Assembly: GCA_902795605.1 (NCBI GenBank)
Contig: CADBLU010000180.1
Location: 1 to 41,500 of the forward strand
Origin: an uncultured Prevotellaceae bacterium
GTDB taxonomy: Bacteria; Bacteroidota; Bacteroidia; Bacteroidales; Bacteroidaceae
Direction: 5' to 3'
Length of the DNA stretch: 41,500 nucleotides
Shown here piece after piece: positions 29,537 to 41,195 of this stretch. The position numbers and the translations under genes are program-made. The notes beneath the pieces were generated by a model. It was given only the letters and a program-made list of their open reading frames with translations, made no database searches and had not been told where the DNA came from. Numbering within the stretch: position 1 is the first letter of the stretch; each line of letters begins with the position of its first letter.

Positions 29537-32500
29537 TCACGGCTCAGGCACATCTTCTTTCTGCCGGCCAAGGACAAGCTCGGGGAGGAGCACCGCCTCC
29601 TCAGGGGCTTGTCGCAGCGCCGTTTTCGGTTTCCATGCCACGATGAATCTCACCGAAGCAGACAGCACCTCATAGCCCCTTTCCTTCCACTGTGCCAGGG
29701 TGGAGAGCATGCTTTTTGAAAGGCACGCCACAAGGGCTCCCGTCTTTGCGGCATACAGGCTGTCGTTCCGGTAGGAGAGGCTGTCGCCTCCCCTCAGCGC
29801 CAGCACATCGCGCTTACAATCTTTGAAGCGGTCTAAAAACACGTCTCGATGTGAGAGTTGGAGCACCACCTCCTCGGGCATCTCATAGTGATTTGGGTCG
29901 GTGAAATATTGGTCGGCACACAAGCGGTCGAAACAATTGCCATCGGTATGTATGAACAGGCGTTTGCGAGCTCTCGTCATACCCACATAAAAACGCCGCA
30001 TCAGGTCGTCGTCTCTGCGATAAATGTCAGTCACCAGCATATACACATCGTCAAACTCCCTGCCCTTGGCTTTATGAATAGTAGAAACCACCACATCGGC
30101 ACCCGACACATCACAGAAATTCTCAACAGCCGACTCAAAGACAAACTCCCTGAAATCACCCATATACTTCTTCCTTGAAACTTGCTCAAACTTCTTCAGA
30201 CATTGTTCCAAGTATGGCAGACTGCTGCTGCCCTTATAGGCAGAGAAGGTGTCGCTCTTGGCCGACTCCCATACCTCATCAGTGATAATGGGTGAAGAGG
30301 AAAGGCGGTCTATCTTTTTCATGAAATACCTCACCTCTGCCATGTCATAGAAACGGAATCCGTCCATCGACTGCACCAGTTGACTGTTGACTCCATGCTT
30401 GCGTAGCAGAGCCACAAGGATGACAGCCTCTTCATTGGTCTGGGTGAGCACACACGACGTGGTGCCACCCTGACGATGGCGGAGCACATCGTCAAGCAAT
30501 GGCTGATACATATACCCGCCAAGATGGCGGGTCACCTCCACCCTGCCCTCTTCCTTAGTCACAGAGACGATAGGTGTGGTCTTTATCCTCTGACAGAAAC
30601 GGTGCTTCAGAAAAGAATTGGCAAAATCTACGACATGCCGTGAACTGCGATAGTTGTCGGTCATCTCCATCAACCGTGCGCCAGGTTCATGAGAAAGTTG
30701 AAGCATGTAGTCGGAGCAGGCTCCGCGAAACTCATAGATGTTCTGGTCGTCATCGCCCACAGCAATCACACGTATATTGTCATTGACAGCCATCAGCGCC
30801 CTGACAAGCGCATACTCCTCTTCGTTCATGTCCTGCGCCTCATCAATGACCAGCACCGTCTTGCTGATCCTGTTCACCTCCACTTCACCGCCGACAATCA
30901 TTTGGGTGGCCTTCGCCACCACGTCCTCCATCTCCTCCAGACTGCCGTTGCGCCCTATGAGGTCGAAGCTATAGGAATGGAAGGTCTTGATGTCCACATA
31001 ATAGACGGCATTACCTATCAGTTCTATCAAGCGGCGTTTGAATTCTGTGGCTGCCGACCGGGAAAAAGTGAGCATCAAGAGTTGCTCATGCTTCACATCC
31101 TCAAGCAGCAGGAGAGAAGCCAACTTGCGCACCAGCACAAGTGTCTTGCCGCTGCCGGGACCTGCGGCCACCACGATACACTTGGAGACATCGTCGGTGA
31201 TGATTTCGTTCTGGCGGTCGGAAAGGCCGTCGAACAGTTGATGATAATGCGCAGGCGTGATGTTGCGCGCTATCTCTTTGGCCCGGTCGCCCTTGAAATA
31301 TTTCCTCACAAACAGTTGGTAGTCCATCTGGAAATAGTCACGCACATACCTCAGAGCCGCCTCATAGTCGCGCACCATCAGATTGGCATACTCTCCCACG
31401 ATATGCACCTGCTGGATTTTCTGCTTGTAGAACTCATCAAGCATGCGATAATCCTCTTTCTTGAATTGCAGGCGCCGGTCTTTTTTCCTCCGTATCTGCA
31501 TGGCCTGATAGAGCACAAGGAAACCACCCTCTATCTTGAGCGCGCCTATCATCGAGAGATAGAGCAATGCCTCCTCGATATCTTCCAACTGCAAAGAAGA
31601 CGTATCAAAGAAAAGCGTTTTCACACCCACCTTGGCTTCTTTCAGCAACTGCACCACAGAGAACGACACGGCATTGTGGCTTGCCATCCCCTCGGGCATC
31701 TCCGCCGCTAACCGATAGAGCCAACTGATAATAAAACGACACAAATCATTTCTCCTTTCATAACGGCGGTTGGTGAATTCACTGGTTGTCTTGCGCGAAA
31801 TCTCCATCATTCTGCCAGCCTCCTCTCTCTTGCGGACATAGCCTTTCACCACATAGAAGAAGAGCAGTGTGCGGAGGTCTTTCTCATTGGATGAGGCGAC
31901 ACCGCCGTTCACAGCATCATCATTGAGTTGTTTATATGAAATGCGCAGTCCGCTGTCAGGGATACGCTGGAGGACATATTGTTCAAGCTTGGCAAAACGG
32001 TCAAGCAGTTTTCGGGATTTCTGCTCAGAGTCGCCCGTGTCATTGAGATATGCCAACAAGTCTTTATTATCAGCCAAAATACCCTCTTGGCGCATACGCT
32101 CAACCACCGTCACCACTTCACGCTTTGTCAGCCCCAACCTGTCAGCCAGATAGTCCACTCGCGACTCTGCCTCTGCCTGCCGGATCTTGGCTGTGTATTT
32201 CTGAGAAATCAGCGACCGGATAATCCTGACGGCTGTTTCCACCTCTTTCTTGTCAAAGAGCACCGACTCTGTGATCCGGCGACGCGCCTCATCCACATTC
32301 CTCGCCACGATTCCTGTGGCATAGATTTGCGGCATGTTGTTACCCCGCTCCAGGTAGCCTCCCTGCTCCAATGCCGACAGCGCTGTGCGCACACGGGTCT
32401 CTATATCAATTTTAGTATCGTCCCACCCGGCTTGACGGGCTATCTCGAGCGCCGAGCAACTCACACTGTCGCGAGTTTTGGTGAAGAAAGTCACAGCCCG

Positions 32501-34369
32501 CCATACCTGATTGATCTCACTGATACTCAACTTGGTCTGGTTGAGGAGAATAAAATGCTTGTCGAGGTCCCTGTCGCAATAGAGCACAAAGCATTTAGCC
32601 TCCAACTGAGGGTCGCGGCCGGCACGGCCTGCCTCCTGCACATAGTTTTCGAGCGAGTCGGAAATGTCGTAATGCACTACAAGCCCCACGTCTTTCTTGT
32701 CGACGCCCATCCCGAACGCAGAGGTGGCGACGATGATGCGCACACGGTCGCTCATGAAAGCATCTTGATTGGCAGTTTTCTCGTCAGGCTCCATCTTTCC
32801 ATTGAAAGGCAATGCCTTATAACCGTCGCTCGTCAGTTTGTTGGCAAGTTCCCTCGTACGTCTCGTCCGCGACACGTAGACGATTATCGGACAGTCATAT
32901 TCCGAGACGAGAGCCCGAAGCCTCTGATATTTCACCTCATCGGTATCGGCATAGATGACAGAGTAGCGGAGATTGGTGCGGGTGGCGCCAGAGGCGAAGA
33001 GCTGGAGCTCACACCCCAAGGTCTTCATGAAATAATCGCAGATATCCTGCACCACTTTTTGCTTGGCCGTTGCCGTGAAACAAGATACCGGGATGGGATG
33101 CCTGAGGCCCTTCCTCCGCTGATAATCACGGATGAACTTGCCGATATAAAGATAGTCCACCCTGAAATCCTGTCCCCACGACGAGAAACAGTGAGCCTCA
33201 TCGATGACAAACCTCACCACTTGGCGAACAGACAGGATGCGCTGGACGGTGCTCGACCGCAGCATCTCCGGGGAGATATACAAGAGTGAGGCATCGCCTT
33301 CGATGACACGCTGGATGGAAGCCGCCCTCGCAATCGGGTCCAGCAAGCCGTTGATGGTCACGGCATCGGTGATGCCTCTGGCGGCGAGATTGTCGACCTG
33401 GTCTTTCATCAGCGACTGCAGGGGAGAGATGACGACAGTCAGCCCACGGACAGAGCGTCCTGCCATCAGCGCTGGCAACTGGAAAGCCAGAGACTTGCCG
33501 CCGCCCGTGGGGAATATCACCAACATCGACTTGCCGGCGACAGCGGCCTCTACAGCCTTCTCCTGCAGGCGGTCGCCGTCGAAGGTTCGAAACTGCTCGT
33601 AGCCGAAAAAGGATTTCAAGTGACGGTAAATATCCAACGAGCCATTGCAGTAGTCACATCCCTCGCTGCAAAGGGTGTGGCGCAACAACCTCAACACATA
33701 CTCCACCTCAGGATAATTGCGGAGCACCCATCCCGGGATGACCGAATGGGAATCGGTCGTGTCGACAAGCGCCAGCGCATAGGCCAGTTCACAGGGGAAT
33801 CGGTCCACCAGTTCAGCGAGACGGGCATGTCGGCAGATACGTCCGGCATAAGTCTCCTCAATCAGTCCCGCCACCTGATTTACAGGGCAGCCTTCGGCAC
33901 CTACAAAACGGAGAAAGCCCTCAAACTCTGGTTTGTCGCCCAGCAGCGAGGTCAAGATGCGGCGTTTCGGCTCGGGAAGACTGTTCCATTCGCATACCTC
34001 ATCCGTCAGCAGTTCTTCGGCTTTCTTACAGTCGTTGACAGGGTTGTTGGCCTGTTCATTGATGAGTTTGTCGTCCTTCACCAGCCGATGATAGGGTTTT
34101 TCGGGAAAGAGCAGTGGCGACATGTAAAGAGTGTCGACAAGCATCTTGCCCTGCAAATTCCCGCCAAAAAGATATTGAGCGTCATGGTGGACAATGTTGT
34201 GCCCGCAGACAAAGCCGACATCCCCCAAGAAATCGAAAAAGGCCTTCTTGGAGGTAGTATGAAAGTACGCCCCGTCGGAACGGAGCGCACCTATATCGTG
34301 GATGAGATGGTCGTACCGACCCACTTCCACATCCACAAGCACGTATCGGTTGTCTTCAGTTCTATTCAC
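29537..34369 (-). CDS. DEDD exonuclease-RecQ helicase-UvrD helicase fusion
   Basis: A 1610-residue protein with three enzymatic parts. Residues 1-125: DnaQ/DEDD-type 3'-5' exonuclease (Asp13-Val-Glu15, then GHNIVHHD with Asp63, and Asp113 in NDCKKAEEL). A Cys cluster (C234, C238, C241) precedes a RecQ helicase at about 255-680: Walker A FPTGGGKS (286-293), DEAHC (390-394), EAGRAGRD (579-586). The C-terminal part, from about 1040, is a superfamily 1 UvrD/PcrA-type helicase: AAGPGSGKT (1068-1076), VIDEAQDM, GDDDQNIYEFRGA, STIHKAKGREFD and GMTRARKRLF. Winged-helix-like linkers lie between. Exonuclease plus RecQ recalls the eukaryotic WRN protein. Start is GTG at 34369, 9 nt after the stop of the upstream regulator gene; no ATG occurs before the exonuclease motif. 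Confidence 0.9.
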   Translation of the reverse strand: MNRTEDNRYVLVDVEVGRYDHLIHDIGALRSDGAYFHTTSKKAFFDFLGDVGFVCGHNIVHHDAQYLFGGNLQGKMLVDTLYMSPLLFPEKPYHRLVKDDKLINEQANNPVNDCKKAEELLTDEVCEWNSLPEPKRRILTSLLGDKPEFEGFLRFVGAEGCPVNQVAGLIEETYAGRICRHARLAELVDRFPCELAYALALVDTTDSHSVIPGWVLRNYPEVEYVLRLLRHTLCSEGCDYCNGSLDIYRHLKSFFGYEQFRTFDGDRLQEKAVEAAVAGKSMLVIFPTGGGKSLAFQLPALMAGRSVRGLTVVISPLQSLMKDQVDNLAARGITDAVTINGLLDPIARAASIQRVIEGDASLLYISPEMLRSSTVQRILSVRQVVRFVIDEAHCFSSWGQDFRVDYLYIGKFIRDYQRRKGLRHPIPVSCFTATAKQKVVQDICDYFMKTLGCELQLFASGATRTNLRYSVIYADTDEVKYQRLRALVSEYDCPIIVYVSRTRRTRELANKLTSDGYKALPFNGKMEPDEKTANQDAFMSDRVRIIVATSAFGMGVDKKDVGLVVHYDISDSLENYVQEAGRAGRDPQLEAKCFVLYCDRDLDKHFILLNQTKLSISEINQVWRAVTFFTKTRDSVSCSALEIARQAGWDDTKIDIETRVRTALSALEQGGYLERGNNMPQIYATGIVARNVDEARRRITESVLFDKKEVETAVRIIRSLISQKYTAKIRQAEAESRVDYLADRLGLTKREVVTVVERMRQEGILADNKDLLAYLNDTGDSEQKSRKLLDRFAKLEQYVLQRIPDSGLRISYKQLNDDAVNGGVASSNEKDLRTLLFFYVVKGYVRKREEAGRMMEISRKTTSEFTNRRYERRNDLCRFIISWLYRLAAEMPEGMASHNAVSFSVVQLLKEAKVGVKTLFFDTSSLQLEDIEEALLYLSMIGALKIEGGFLVLYQAMQIRRKKDRRLQFKKEDYRMLDEFYKQKIQQVHIVGEYANLMVRDYEAALRYVRDYFQMDYQLFVRKYFKGDRAKEIARNITPAHYHQLFDGLSDRQNEIITDDVSKCIVVAAGPGSGKTLVLVRKLASLLLLEDVKHEQLLMLTFSRSAATEFKRRLIELIGNAVYYVDIKTFHSYSFDLIGRNGSLEEMEDVVAKATQMIVGGEVEVNRISKTVLVIDEAQDMNEEEYALVRALMAVNDNIRVIAVGDDDQNIYEFRGACSDYMLQLSHEPGARLMEMTDNYRSSRHVVDFANSFLKHRFCQRIKTTPIVSVTKEEGRVEVTRHLGGYMYQPLLDDVLRHRQGGTTSCVLTQTNEEAVILVALLRKHGVNSQLVQSMDGFRFYDMAEVRYFMKKIDRLSSSPIITDEVWESAKSDTFSAYKGSSSLPYLEQCLKKFEQVSRKKYMGDFREFVFESAVENFCDVSGADVVVSTIHKAKGREFDDVYMLVTDIYRRDDDLMRRFYVGMTRARKRLFIHTDGNCFDRLCADQYFTDPNHYEMPEEVVLQLSHRDVFLDRFKDCKRDVLALRGGDSLSYRNDSLYAAKTGALVACLSKSMLSTLAQWKERGYEVLSASVRFIVAWKPKTALRQAPEEAVLLPELVLGRQKEDVPEP

Positions 34370-34378
34370 ATGATTCGA

Positions 34379-37300
34379 TCATTTCTGATGCTCCTGCATA
34401 TACTCACGGGGAGTCATGCCATAGAATTTCTTGAAGGTGGTGGAGAAGGAAGGCACATTGCCGAATCCGCAGGCATACACCACCTCTGTGACATTCATGT
34501 CGCCGGAAGCGAGCAGGTTGGCCGCCTGCTTGAGGCGCAGGTTGCGCACAAACTCATGGGGCGTCTGTCCTGTGAGTTCCTTCATCTTCCTGTGGAGGTG
34601 GACGCGGCTGATGCCCACCTCAGAGGCGATTTTATCGACGCTGAGGTCGCTGTTTGACAAGTTCTGGTTGATCACCCTCATCACCCGCTCAAGGAGTTTC
34701 TCATCGGGCGACTTCATCTCCACCTGCTCCACCTGCTGCTCCAACTGGTCGGTGCGGCCGTATTTCAACTTGAGCTGACGGCGCGAGGCAATCAGGTTGT
34801 TGATGGTGGCCCGCAGGATTTCCAGATTGAAGGGCTTCACCACATAGGCATCAGCTCCCGTCTCAAGGCCCTCAAGATGGTCCTCGTCGCGGTTGCGTGC
34901 GGTGAGGAGCACCACAGGCAGGTGACTGGTCTGAGGATTGGTCTTCAGCGTGACGCAGAGGGTGTTGCCGTCCATCTCGGGCATCATCACATCGGTGAGC
35001 ACCAGGTCGGGACGCACCTTGTGCACCTCGGCCAAAGCCTCACGGCCGTTGCGGCAACTCACCACGTCGTAGTCGGCACCGAGCTCACTCTCAAGATAGC
35101 CACGGATTTCGTCGTCATCCTCGGCGACGACGATGGTGGCGCGGCGGTCGGGCTTCGCCTCCTCCTCTTCGTCGGATGTGGTCATCTCCTCCATCTGTAT
35201 GAGAGCGGCAGAGGGTGACACGTCGGCCTCGTTGGCCATCTCCTCGGGCGAGAGATGCTCGCAGCCCAACGGGATGACGACAGTGAACTCGCATCCCTGC
35301 TCAAGGTTGCGGGCAGTGATGGTGCCGTGATGCAGTTCGACGAGCGAGCGTGTCAGGTCGAGTCCGATGCCTGTGCCCAGGTTGCGGTCATTGACGCTCG
35401 ACGGCGTCTGGTAGAACCGCTCGAAGATACGCTCCAACTTGTCGGGTGGAATTTGCTCACCATTGTCTCTCACGGCGATGATGGCCGAGGTGTCGTCGTG
35501 CGACACGTTGATGGCCACCTCACCTTTAGCGGGAGTGAATTTGAAGGCATTGGAGAGGATATTGACGATGACTTTGTCGAAATGCTTGCGGTCGACCCAC
35601 ACAGGCAGTTCCTCGTCGGTGTGCTCATAGGTGAACTGTATGTGCTTTGCGCGCGCCTGATGCTCGAAGAGCGAATAGATGTCGGCCACGAAGCCCACCA
35701 GGTCGGTCTTCTGCATACGCATCTGCATAGCACCCTTGTCTATCTTCCGAAGGTCCATCAGTTGGTTGATGAGGCTGAGGATGCGCTCCGCATTGCGGCG
35801 GATGGTCTGGTAGACAGTCTGTCGCTGTTCGTCGGGGTCCTGCTTCATAAGCGAGAGGAGCGGCGTGAGGATGAGCGTCATAGGCGTACGTATCTCATGG
35901 CTGATGTTCATGAAGAACCTCAGTTTGGCCTCGCCCATCTCCTCGGCATGGATGTGCTCCTGCAGTCGCAGGTGGTCCTGCTCACGGCGGTTGCGCAACT
36001 GCACATATTGCCACACGAGCAGTCCGAGAGCGAGGGCATAGAGGCAATAGGCCCACCAGGTGCGCCACCAGGGGTTGTGTATCACCACTGTGAAGGTGCG
36101 TGCCTCCGTCAGCTGTCCGTTGCGCTCTGCCTTCACGCTGAAATGATACGTGCCCGGCGGGAGGTGCGAGAAGGTCACCTCGTTCTGGCCGGGGGTAAGA
36201 CGTACAGGCGGCTCATTGTTGATGCTGTAGATATAGACGATGTGCTCAGGGTTGTCGTAGGTAAGTGTGGAGAGCAGCATGGTGAATGAGCTGTCGTGGC
36301 TGCTCAGGTCGAAGCGGTCGCTGGCGATGACAGTCGTATCGCAAACCTGATAGTGACCGGAGCGGGTGCCGCTTTTCACGAGCACGCCGTTGACGGCAAG
36401 GCCGACGAGTTTGGCAGACGCCTTCCATGGCGTCTTGGCCAGTTTCTGCGGGTTAAACCACGTGACGCCGCCGACACCGCCGAAGAGCATGCCGCCGTTG
36501 ACAGTGGAAGACGATGCGCCGTCGCTGAACTCATTCGACTGCAGTCCATTGTCCACAAAGTAGCTCTCTATCTGATTGCTGACAGGGTCGAAGCAGTGAA
36601 GTCCTCTGTCTGTGCCCACCCACAGTTTGCCGCCCTTGTCGCACTCAAGGCTGGCCACACCCATAAACTGGTCCACCTCGCGAGTCTTGTGCGTGGCGAG
36701 GTCATAGCCGAAAAGGCGGTCGTTGGTGCCCACCCACAACTGTCCTCCATACTCCTTAGCCACACGGGTGGGCTCATTATAGTTGAGGCAGTTGCCTTCA
36801 AAGACACTGACCCAACTGTCGCGCTCCACGTCAATGCAGCAGAGGCCAAGGGTGGTGGCCACATAGATGCGGCGGCCGTCGGGAGACGACGACAGTTTGT
36901 TGATATAGTCATTGACAAGCGTGTTGACCTTCCTGTTATGCGCGGCCTCCTCACGTGTGGTGTACGATTTCAACTGTCCGTCGGGCGAGAGGCGGAGAAG
37001 TCCTTCGCCCATCGTGCCTATCCAGATGTTGCCCTTGATGTCGGTGGCCAGACCGAAGGCGCTGGTGCGCGCCCCAACGTTGAGCGGCTGGGGGTGATAA
37101 GCGCCGTCGGAGCCTATCCACCCGCAACCCTGCTGGTAGGAGCCGGCCCACACACGGCCTTGCTTGTCCTCAAGCAGCGAGAGGATGGTTTCGGGAAAAT
37201 TCTCTTTATAATGGCGCAGGGGCTTGTGAGATTTGTCAAAGAGATAAAGTCCGTCCTTGTCGGTACCCACCCAAATCCTCTCCTGCGAGTCGATGAGCGT

Positions 37301-38335
37301 GCTGGTGACACATGCCTGACCGATCAGGTTGCGCGCGCCCAACTTATAGCCCATATAACTGAAGTCTTTGGAATCGGAAGGCTGCATATAGACTCCCTTC
37401 TGAAGCATACCCAGCCACACATTACCCATCATATCCTCGGCGATGGAAACCACCTTGGAGAGGGAGAGGTCGATTTGGGTACTGTAATAGGGATTGTCTA
37501 TCAGTTCACCTGTGGAGGGAGCGTAGATGCCCACACCGTTGCCGTCGAAACCCACCATCAGACGGCCGTCGTGAAGACTGCAGAGCGAAGCCACACAACG
37601 GTGCCCAGTGGCCTCGATATGGCGGAACTCACCCCCCACAAGCTGCATCAGACCATGGTCGTTGGTGCCGACGAAGATGCGGCCGTCGCGGTCCTGGCAT
37701 GCACACAGCACCTCTGAGTCGCCGGTGGCACTCTCAGCATAACGGGCCGTCACCTTGCCCTTTTCCCAGACCAGCACCCCCAGACCTTCTGTCACAAGCC
37801 ACATACGGCCGTCGCGGTCCTCCATCATCGCATTGATGGTATGTATGTTGCGAAGGTCGCCGTTGAGCTGATGAGCCTCTGTGCGTGAGTCAATCTGAAG
37901 CAGGCCATGGCCACTGGTGCCCGCCAGCATCTCGCCGGAGTGGCGCTCGGTGATGCACGTCACATAGCAGGTCACCTCATTCCCTTTCAGGTCTTTCACC
38001 TTGACATCGCTAAAATTGCTGCCGTCGAAAGACTGGAGTGCGCCGTACATGCCCACATAGAAAAGGCCGTGAGAGTCTTGCTTGATATAGTTGACGTAAC
38101 TGCTGGCCATATTGTTGTCCTGGCCTTTCTTGAATATCTGCGACTTGTAACCGTCGTAGCGGCTCAGTCCGTTGCGTGTGGCCACCCACACAAATCCGTC
38201 GCGGTCGAGATATACTTGATTGATGAAACTGCTCGGTAGGAGATTGTCGGCATCAAACAGCTTTCCTGTCTGGGCGAAGATGCCCAGGCTGAATAGCAAT
38301 GAAATGGCAGAAATCAAAAGAACTTTACATCTCAT
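34379..38335 (-). CDS. Hybrid two-component system sensor/regulator (HTCS)
   Basis: A 1318-residue one-protein signalling system. Signal peptide at 1-21; a periplasmic sensor made of two seven-bladed propellers (repeated DxxGxxWVATxxGLxRY-type motifs) to about 690; a Y_Y_Y domain; a membrane helix around WAYCLYALALGLLVWQYV; a histidine kinase with FFMNISHEIRTPMTLIL (phospho-His) and an HATPase with VILSNAFKFTPAKG-like N and G boxes; a receiver with DLVLTDVMMPEMDG; and an AraC-type HTH at the C-terminus (EFVRNLRLKQAANLLASG ... ACGFGNVPSFSTTFKKFYGMTPREYMQ). HTCS proteins sense oligosaccharides and activate nearby carbohydrate loci. The adjacent CE6-CE1 esterase is the likely target, pointing to an acetylated xylan-type ligand. 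Confidence 0.95.
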   Translation of the reverse strand: MRCKVLLISAISLLFSLGIFAQTGKLFDADNLLPSSFINQVYLDRDGFVWVATRNGLSRYDGYKSQIFKKGQDNNMASSYVNYIKQDSHGLFYVGMYGALQSFDGSNFSDVKVKDLKGNEVTCYVTCITERHSGEMLAGTSGHGLLQIDSRTEAHQLNGDLRNIHTINAMMEDRDGRMWLVTEGLGVLVWEKGKVTARYAESATGDSEVLCACQDRDGRIFVGTNDHGLMQLVGGEFRHIEATGHRCVASLCSLHDGRLMVGFDGNGVGIYAPSTGELIDNPYYSTQIDLSLSKVVSIAEDMMGNVWLGMLQKGVYMQPSDSKDFSYMGYKLGARNLIGQACVTSTLIDSQERIWVGTDKDGLYLFDKSHKPLRHYKENFPETILSLLEDKQGRVWAGSYQQGCGWIGSDGAYHPQPLNVGARTSAFGLATDIKGNIWIGTMGEGLLRLSPDGQLKSYTTREEAAHNRKVNTLVNDYINKLSSSPDGRRIYVATTLGLCCIDVERDSWVSVFEGNCLNYNEPTRVAKEYGGQLWVGTNDRLFGYDLATHKTREVDQFMGVASLECDKGGKLWVGTDRGLHCFDPVSNQIESYFVDNGLQSNEFSDGASSSTVNGGMLFGGVGGVTWFNPQKLAKTPWKASAKLVGLAVNGVLVKSGTRSGHYQVCDTTVIASDRFDLSSHDSSFTMLLSTLTYDNPEHIVYIYSINNEPPVRLTPGQNEVTFSHLPPGTYHFSVKAERNGQLTEARTFTVVIHNPWWRTWWAYCLYALALGLLVWQYVQLRNRREQDHLRLQEHIHAEEMGEAKLRFFMNISHEIRTPMTLILTPLLSLMKQDPDEQRQTVYQTIRRNAERILSLINQLMDLRKIDKGAMQMRMQKTDLVGFVADIYSLFEHQARAKHIQFTYEHTDEELPVWVDRKHFDKVIVNILSNAFKFTPAKGEVAINVSHDDTSAIIAVRDNGEQIPPDKLERIFERFYQTPSSVNDRNLGTGIGLDLTRSLVELHHGTITARNLEQGCEFTVVIPLGCEHLSPEEMANEADVSPSAALIQMEEMTTSDEEEEAKPDRRATIVVAEDDDEIRGYLESELGADYDVVSCRNGREALAEVHKVRPDLVLTDVMMPEMDGNTLCVTLKTNPQTSHLPVVLLTARNRDEDHLEGLETGADAYVVKPFNLEILRATINNLIASRRQLKLKYGRTDQLEQQVEQVEMKSPDEKLLERVMRVINQNLSNSDLSVDKIASEVGISRVHLHRKMKELTGQTPHEFVRNLRLKQAANLLASGDMNVTEVVYACGFGNVPSFSTTFKKFYGMTPREYMQEHQK

Positions 38336-38355
38336 AATTCTACGGTTTTCGATGA

Positions 38356-38445
38356 TGTTACATCATTTTCGCCGTAAAATTAATACTTTCTGCAAAAAGT
38401 TCCAAACAAATGTAACAACAAAATAAATCTCGGGTTACATTTTCG
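38356..38445. promoter_or_regulatory. TGTTACAT-type motifs upstream of the HTCS gene
   Basis: TGTTACAT at 38356-38363 followed by CATTTTCG, TGTAACA at 38411-38417 and GGTTACATTTTCG at 38433-38445. Similar motifs occur in front of the CE6-CE1 gene (40565 and 40604). They are candidate HTCS binding sites. Confidence 0.45.
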
Positions 38446-38492
38446 TAAACAAGCGCCCGAAAGTGTAATCAAAATGGATACAGCAAAAAGAT

Positions 38493-38529
38493 GTGGGCAG
38501 AAGGTAACATCTTATGTCCTTCTGCCCAC
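38493..38529 (-). terminator. Terminator of the CE6-CE1 esterase gene
   Basis: GTGGGCAGAAGG and CCTTCTGCCCAC form a perfect 12-bp stem with a 13-nt loop, starting 9 nt past the esterase stop codon. On the minus strand it is followed by ATCTTTTTGC. Confidence 0.8.
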
Positions 38530-38538
38530 GGAATGATA

Positions 38539-40485
<1,947 letters not shown>

Positions 40486-40525
40486 CTATAATATTATTAA
40501 TAAGGTGAATAAATTTTTGTTGATG

Positions 40526-40620
40526 CAAAAATAGTCGGAATTCATAAAAAATGATACCATCTACTGTAACATTTTCTTCAAGAAAAAACAACTTCGCTCA
40601 TGATGTTACATTTTTTGAAG
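40526..40620 (-). promoter_or_regulatory. Promoter region of the CE6-CE1 gene with two TGTnACATTTT motifs
   Basis: A TATTTTTG minus-7 box lies at 40533-40526 on the minus strand. Upstream, on the plus strand, TGTAACATTTTCTTCAAG (40565) and TGTTACATTTTTTGAAG (40604) form a direct repeat with 39-bp spacing, which resembles the motifs before the HTCS gene. Confidence 0.5.
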
Positions 40621-40758
40621 TCAATGATACATAATTCTATTGCTTCTAACGAAAATCATATTACCTTTGCATCAGAAAAAAAAAGATAAATGCAATTATC
40701 ATAGGTTATTAGGTTATTAGGTTGATTTATATTTAGTATTAGTTACAAGCATCTCAAA

Positions 40759-40794
40759 ATGGACTGGACTTACGCCGTGATGGTGTGGCCATAA
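40759..40794 (+). CDS. 11-codon ORF (MDWTYAVMVWP) immediately before a terminator
   Basis: ATG at 40759, stop TAA at 40792. The peptide has two Trp codons. The stop codon directly abuts the terminator stem, the geometry of a leader peptide in transcription attenuation, where ribosome position changes hairpin formation. Translation is not proven. Confidence 0.35.
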   Translation: MDWTYAVMVWP

Positions 40795-40822
40795 AACCCT
40801 CCCCTGCCTGGGAGGGTTTTTT
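40795..40822 (+). terminator. Intrinsic terminator
   Basis: CCCTCCC (40797-40803) and GGGAGGG (40810-40816), extended by AA/TT pairs, 6-nt loop, followed by TTTTTT. A second small hairpin GTGTATA/TATACAC follows directly. Confidence 0.85.
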
Positions 40823-41036
40823 CGTGTATAATAACGGCTATACACTCACTCTTTCTTATGGGCACCAAAAATCTGTTGGAATCATTTCCGGCAGAAGATA
40901 CTCAAGGGGGGCATAGATGTACTTAGATGGAAAAATCCTGTAAAAACGGCAAACTTGCAAACTTGCAAAAACAAAAAGCATGATTCGCGTTTAACTCATC
41001 TTTATAAAATTCAAAATCAACAATGAGGCAAAAGAG

Positions 41037-41195
41037 ATGGCGATCTTGACGAGATACCTTACAACTGTGAGAGGTAGTGAAGAAGGTGCTATGAGAATCG
41101 GTTATGTGGTGCAGTTCTATCATCGTATGAGCAAGGAGAGGTTGGAGGAAATACGCGAACTATATCACACTAATGCAAAGGATAGAAATCGTTGA
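41037..41195 (+). CDS. Possible 52-residue protein or gene fragment
   Basis: An ATG-started frame encoding a basic, helical peptide (contains RIGYVVQFYHRMSKERLEEIRELY). The frame is open back to 40995 without another ATG. No promoter box or family match is visible. It may be a remnant of a longer gene. Confidence 0.3.
   Translation: MAILTRYLTTVRGSEEGAMRIGYVVQFYHRMSKERLEEIRELYHTNAKDRNR

Larger units (their letters stand above)
40640..40822 (+). ncRNA. Candidate small transcript or leader with promoter and terminator
   Basis: TTG at 40640-40642, a 19-nt spacer and TACCTTTG at 40662-40669 make a strong Bacteroidetes promoter. An intrinsic terminator follows at 40795-40822, so the transcript would be ~145 nt. 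It contains three AGGTTATT-like 8-bp repeats (40703-40726) and the 11-codon ORF at 40759-40794. No large gene begins in the following 680 bp, so this may be an independent small RNA or a remnant attenuator. Confidence 0.55.

Noticed and set aside
36296-37717. 473-residue plus-strand frame opposite the HTCS sensor
   Set aside because: The minus-strand frame shows regular propeller repeats and continuous kinase domains; the plus frame has no recognisable features.
40703-40726. Three AGGTTATT-like repeats considered as a CRISPR or iteron array
   Set aside because: Units are only 8 bp, directly adjacent without spacers, and three in number; no cas or rep gene is in the window.
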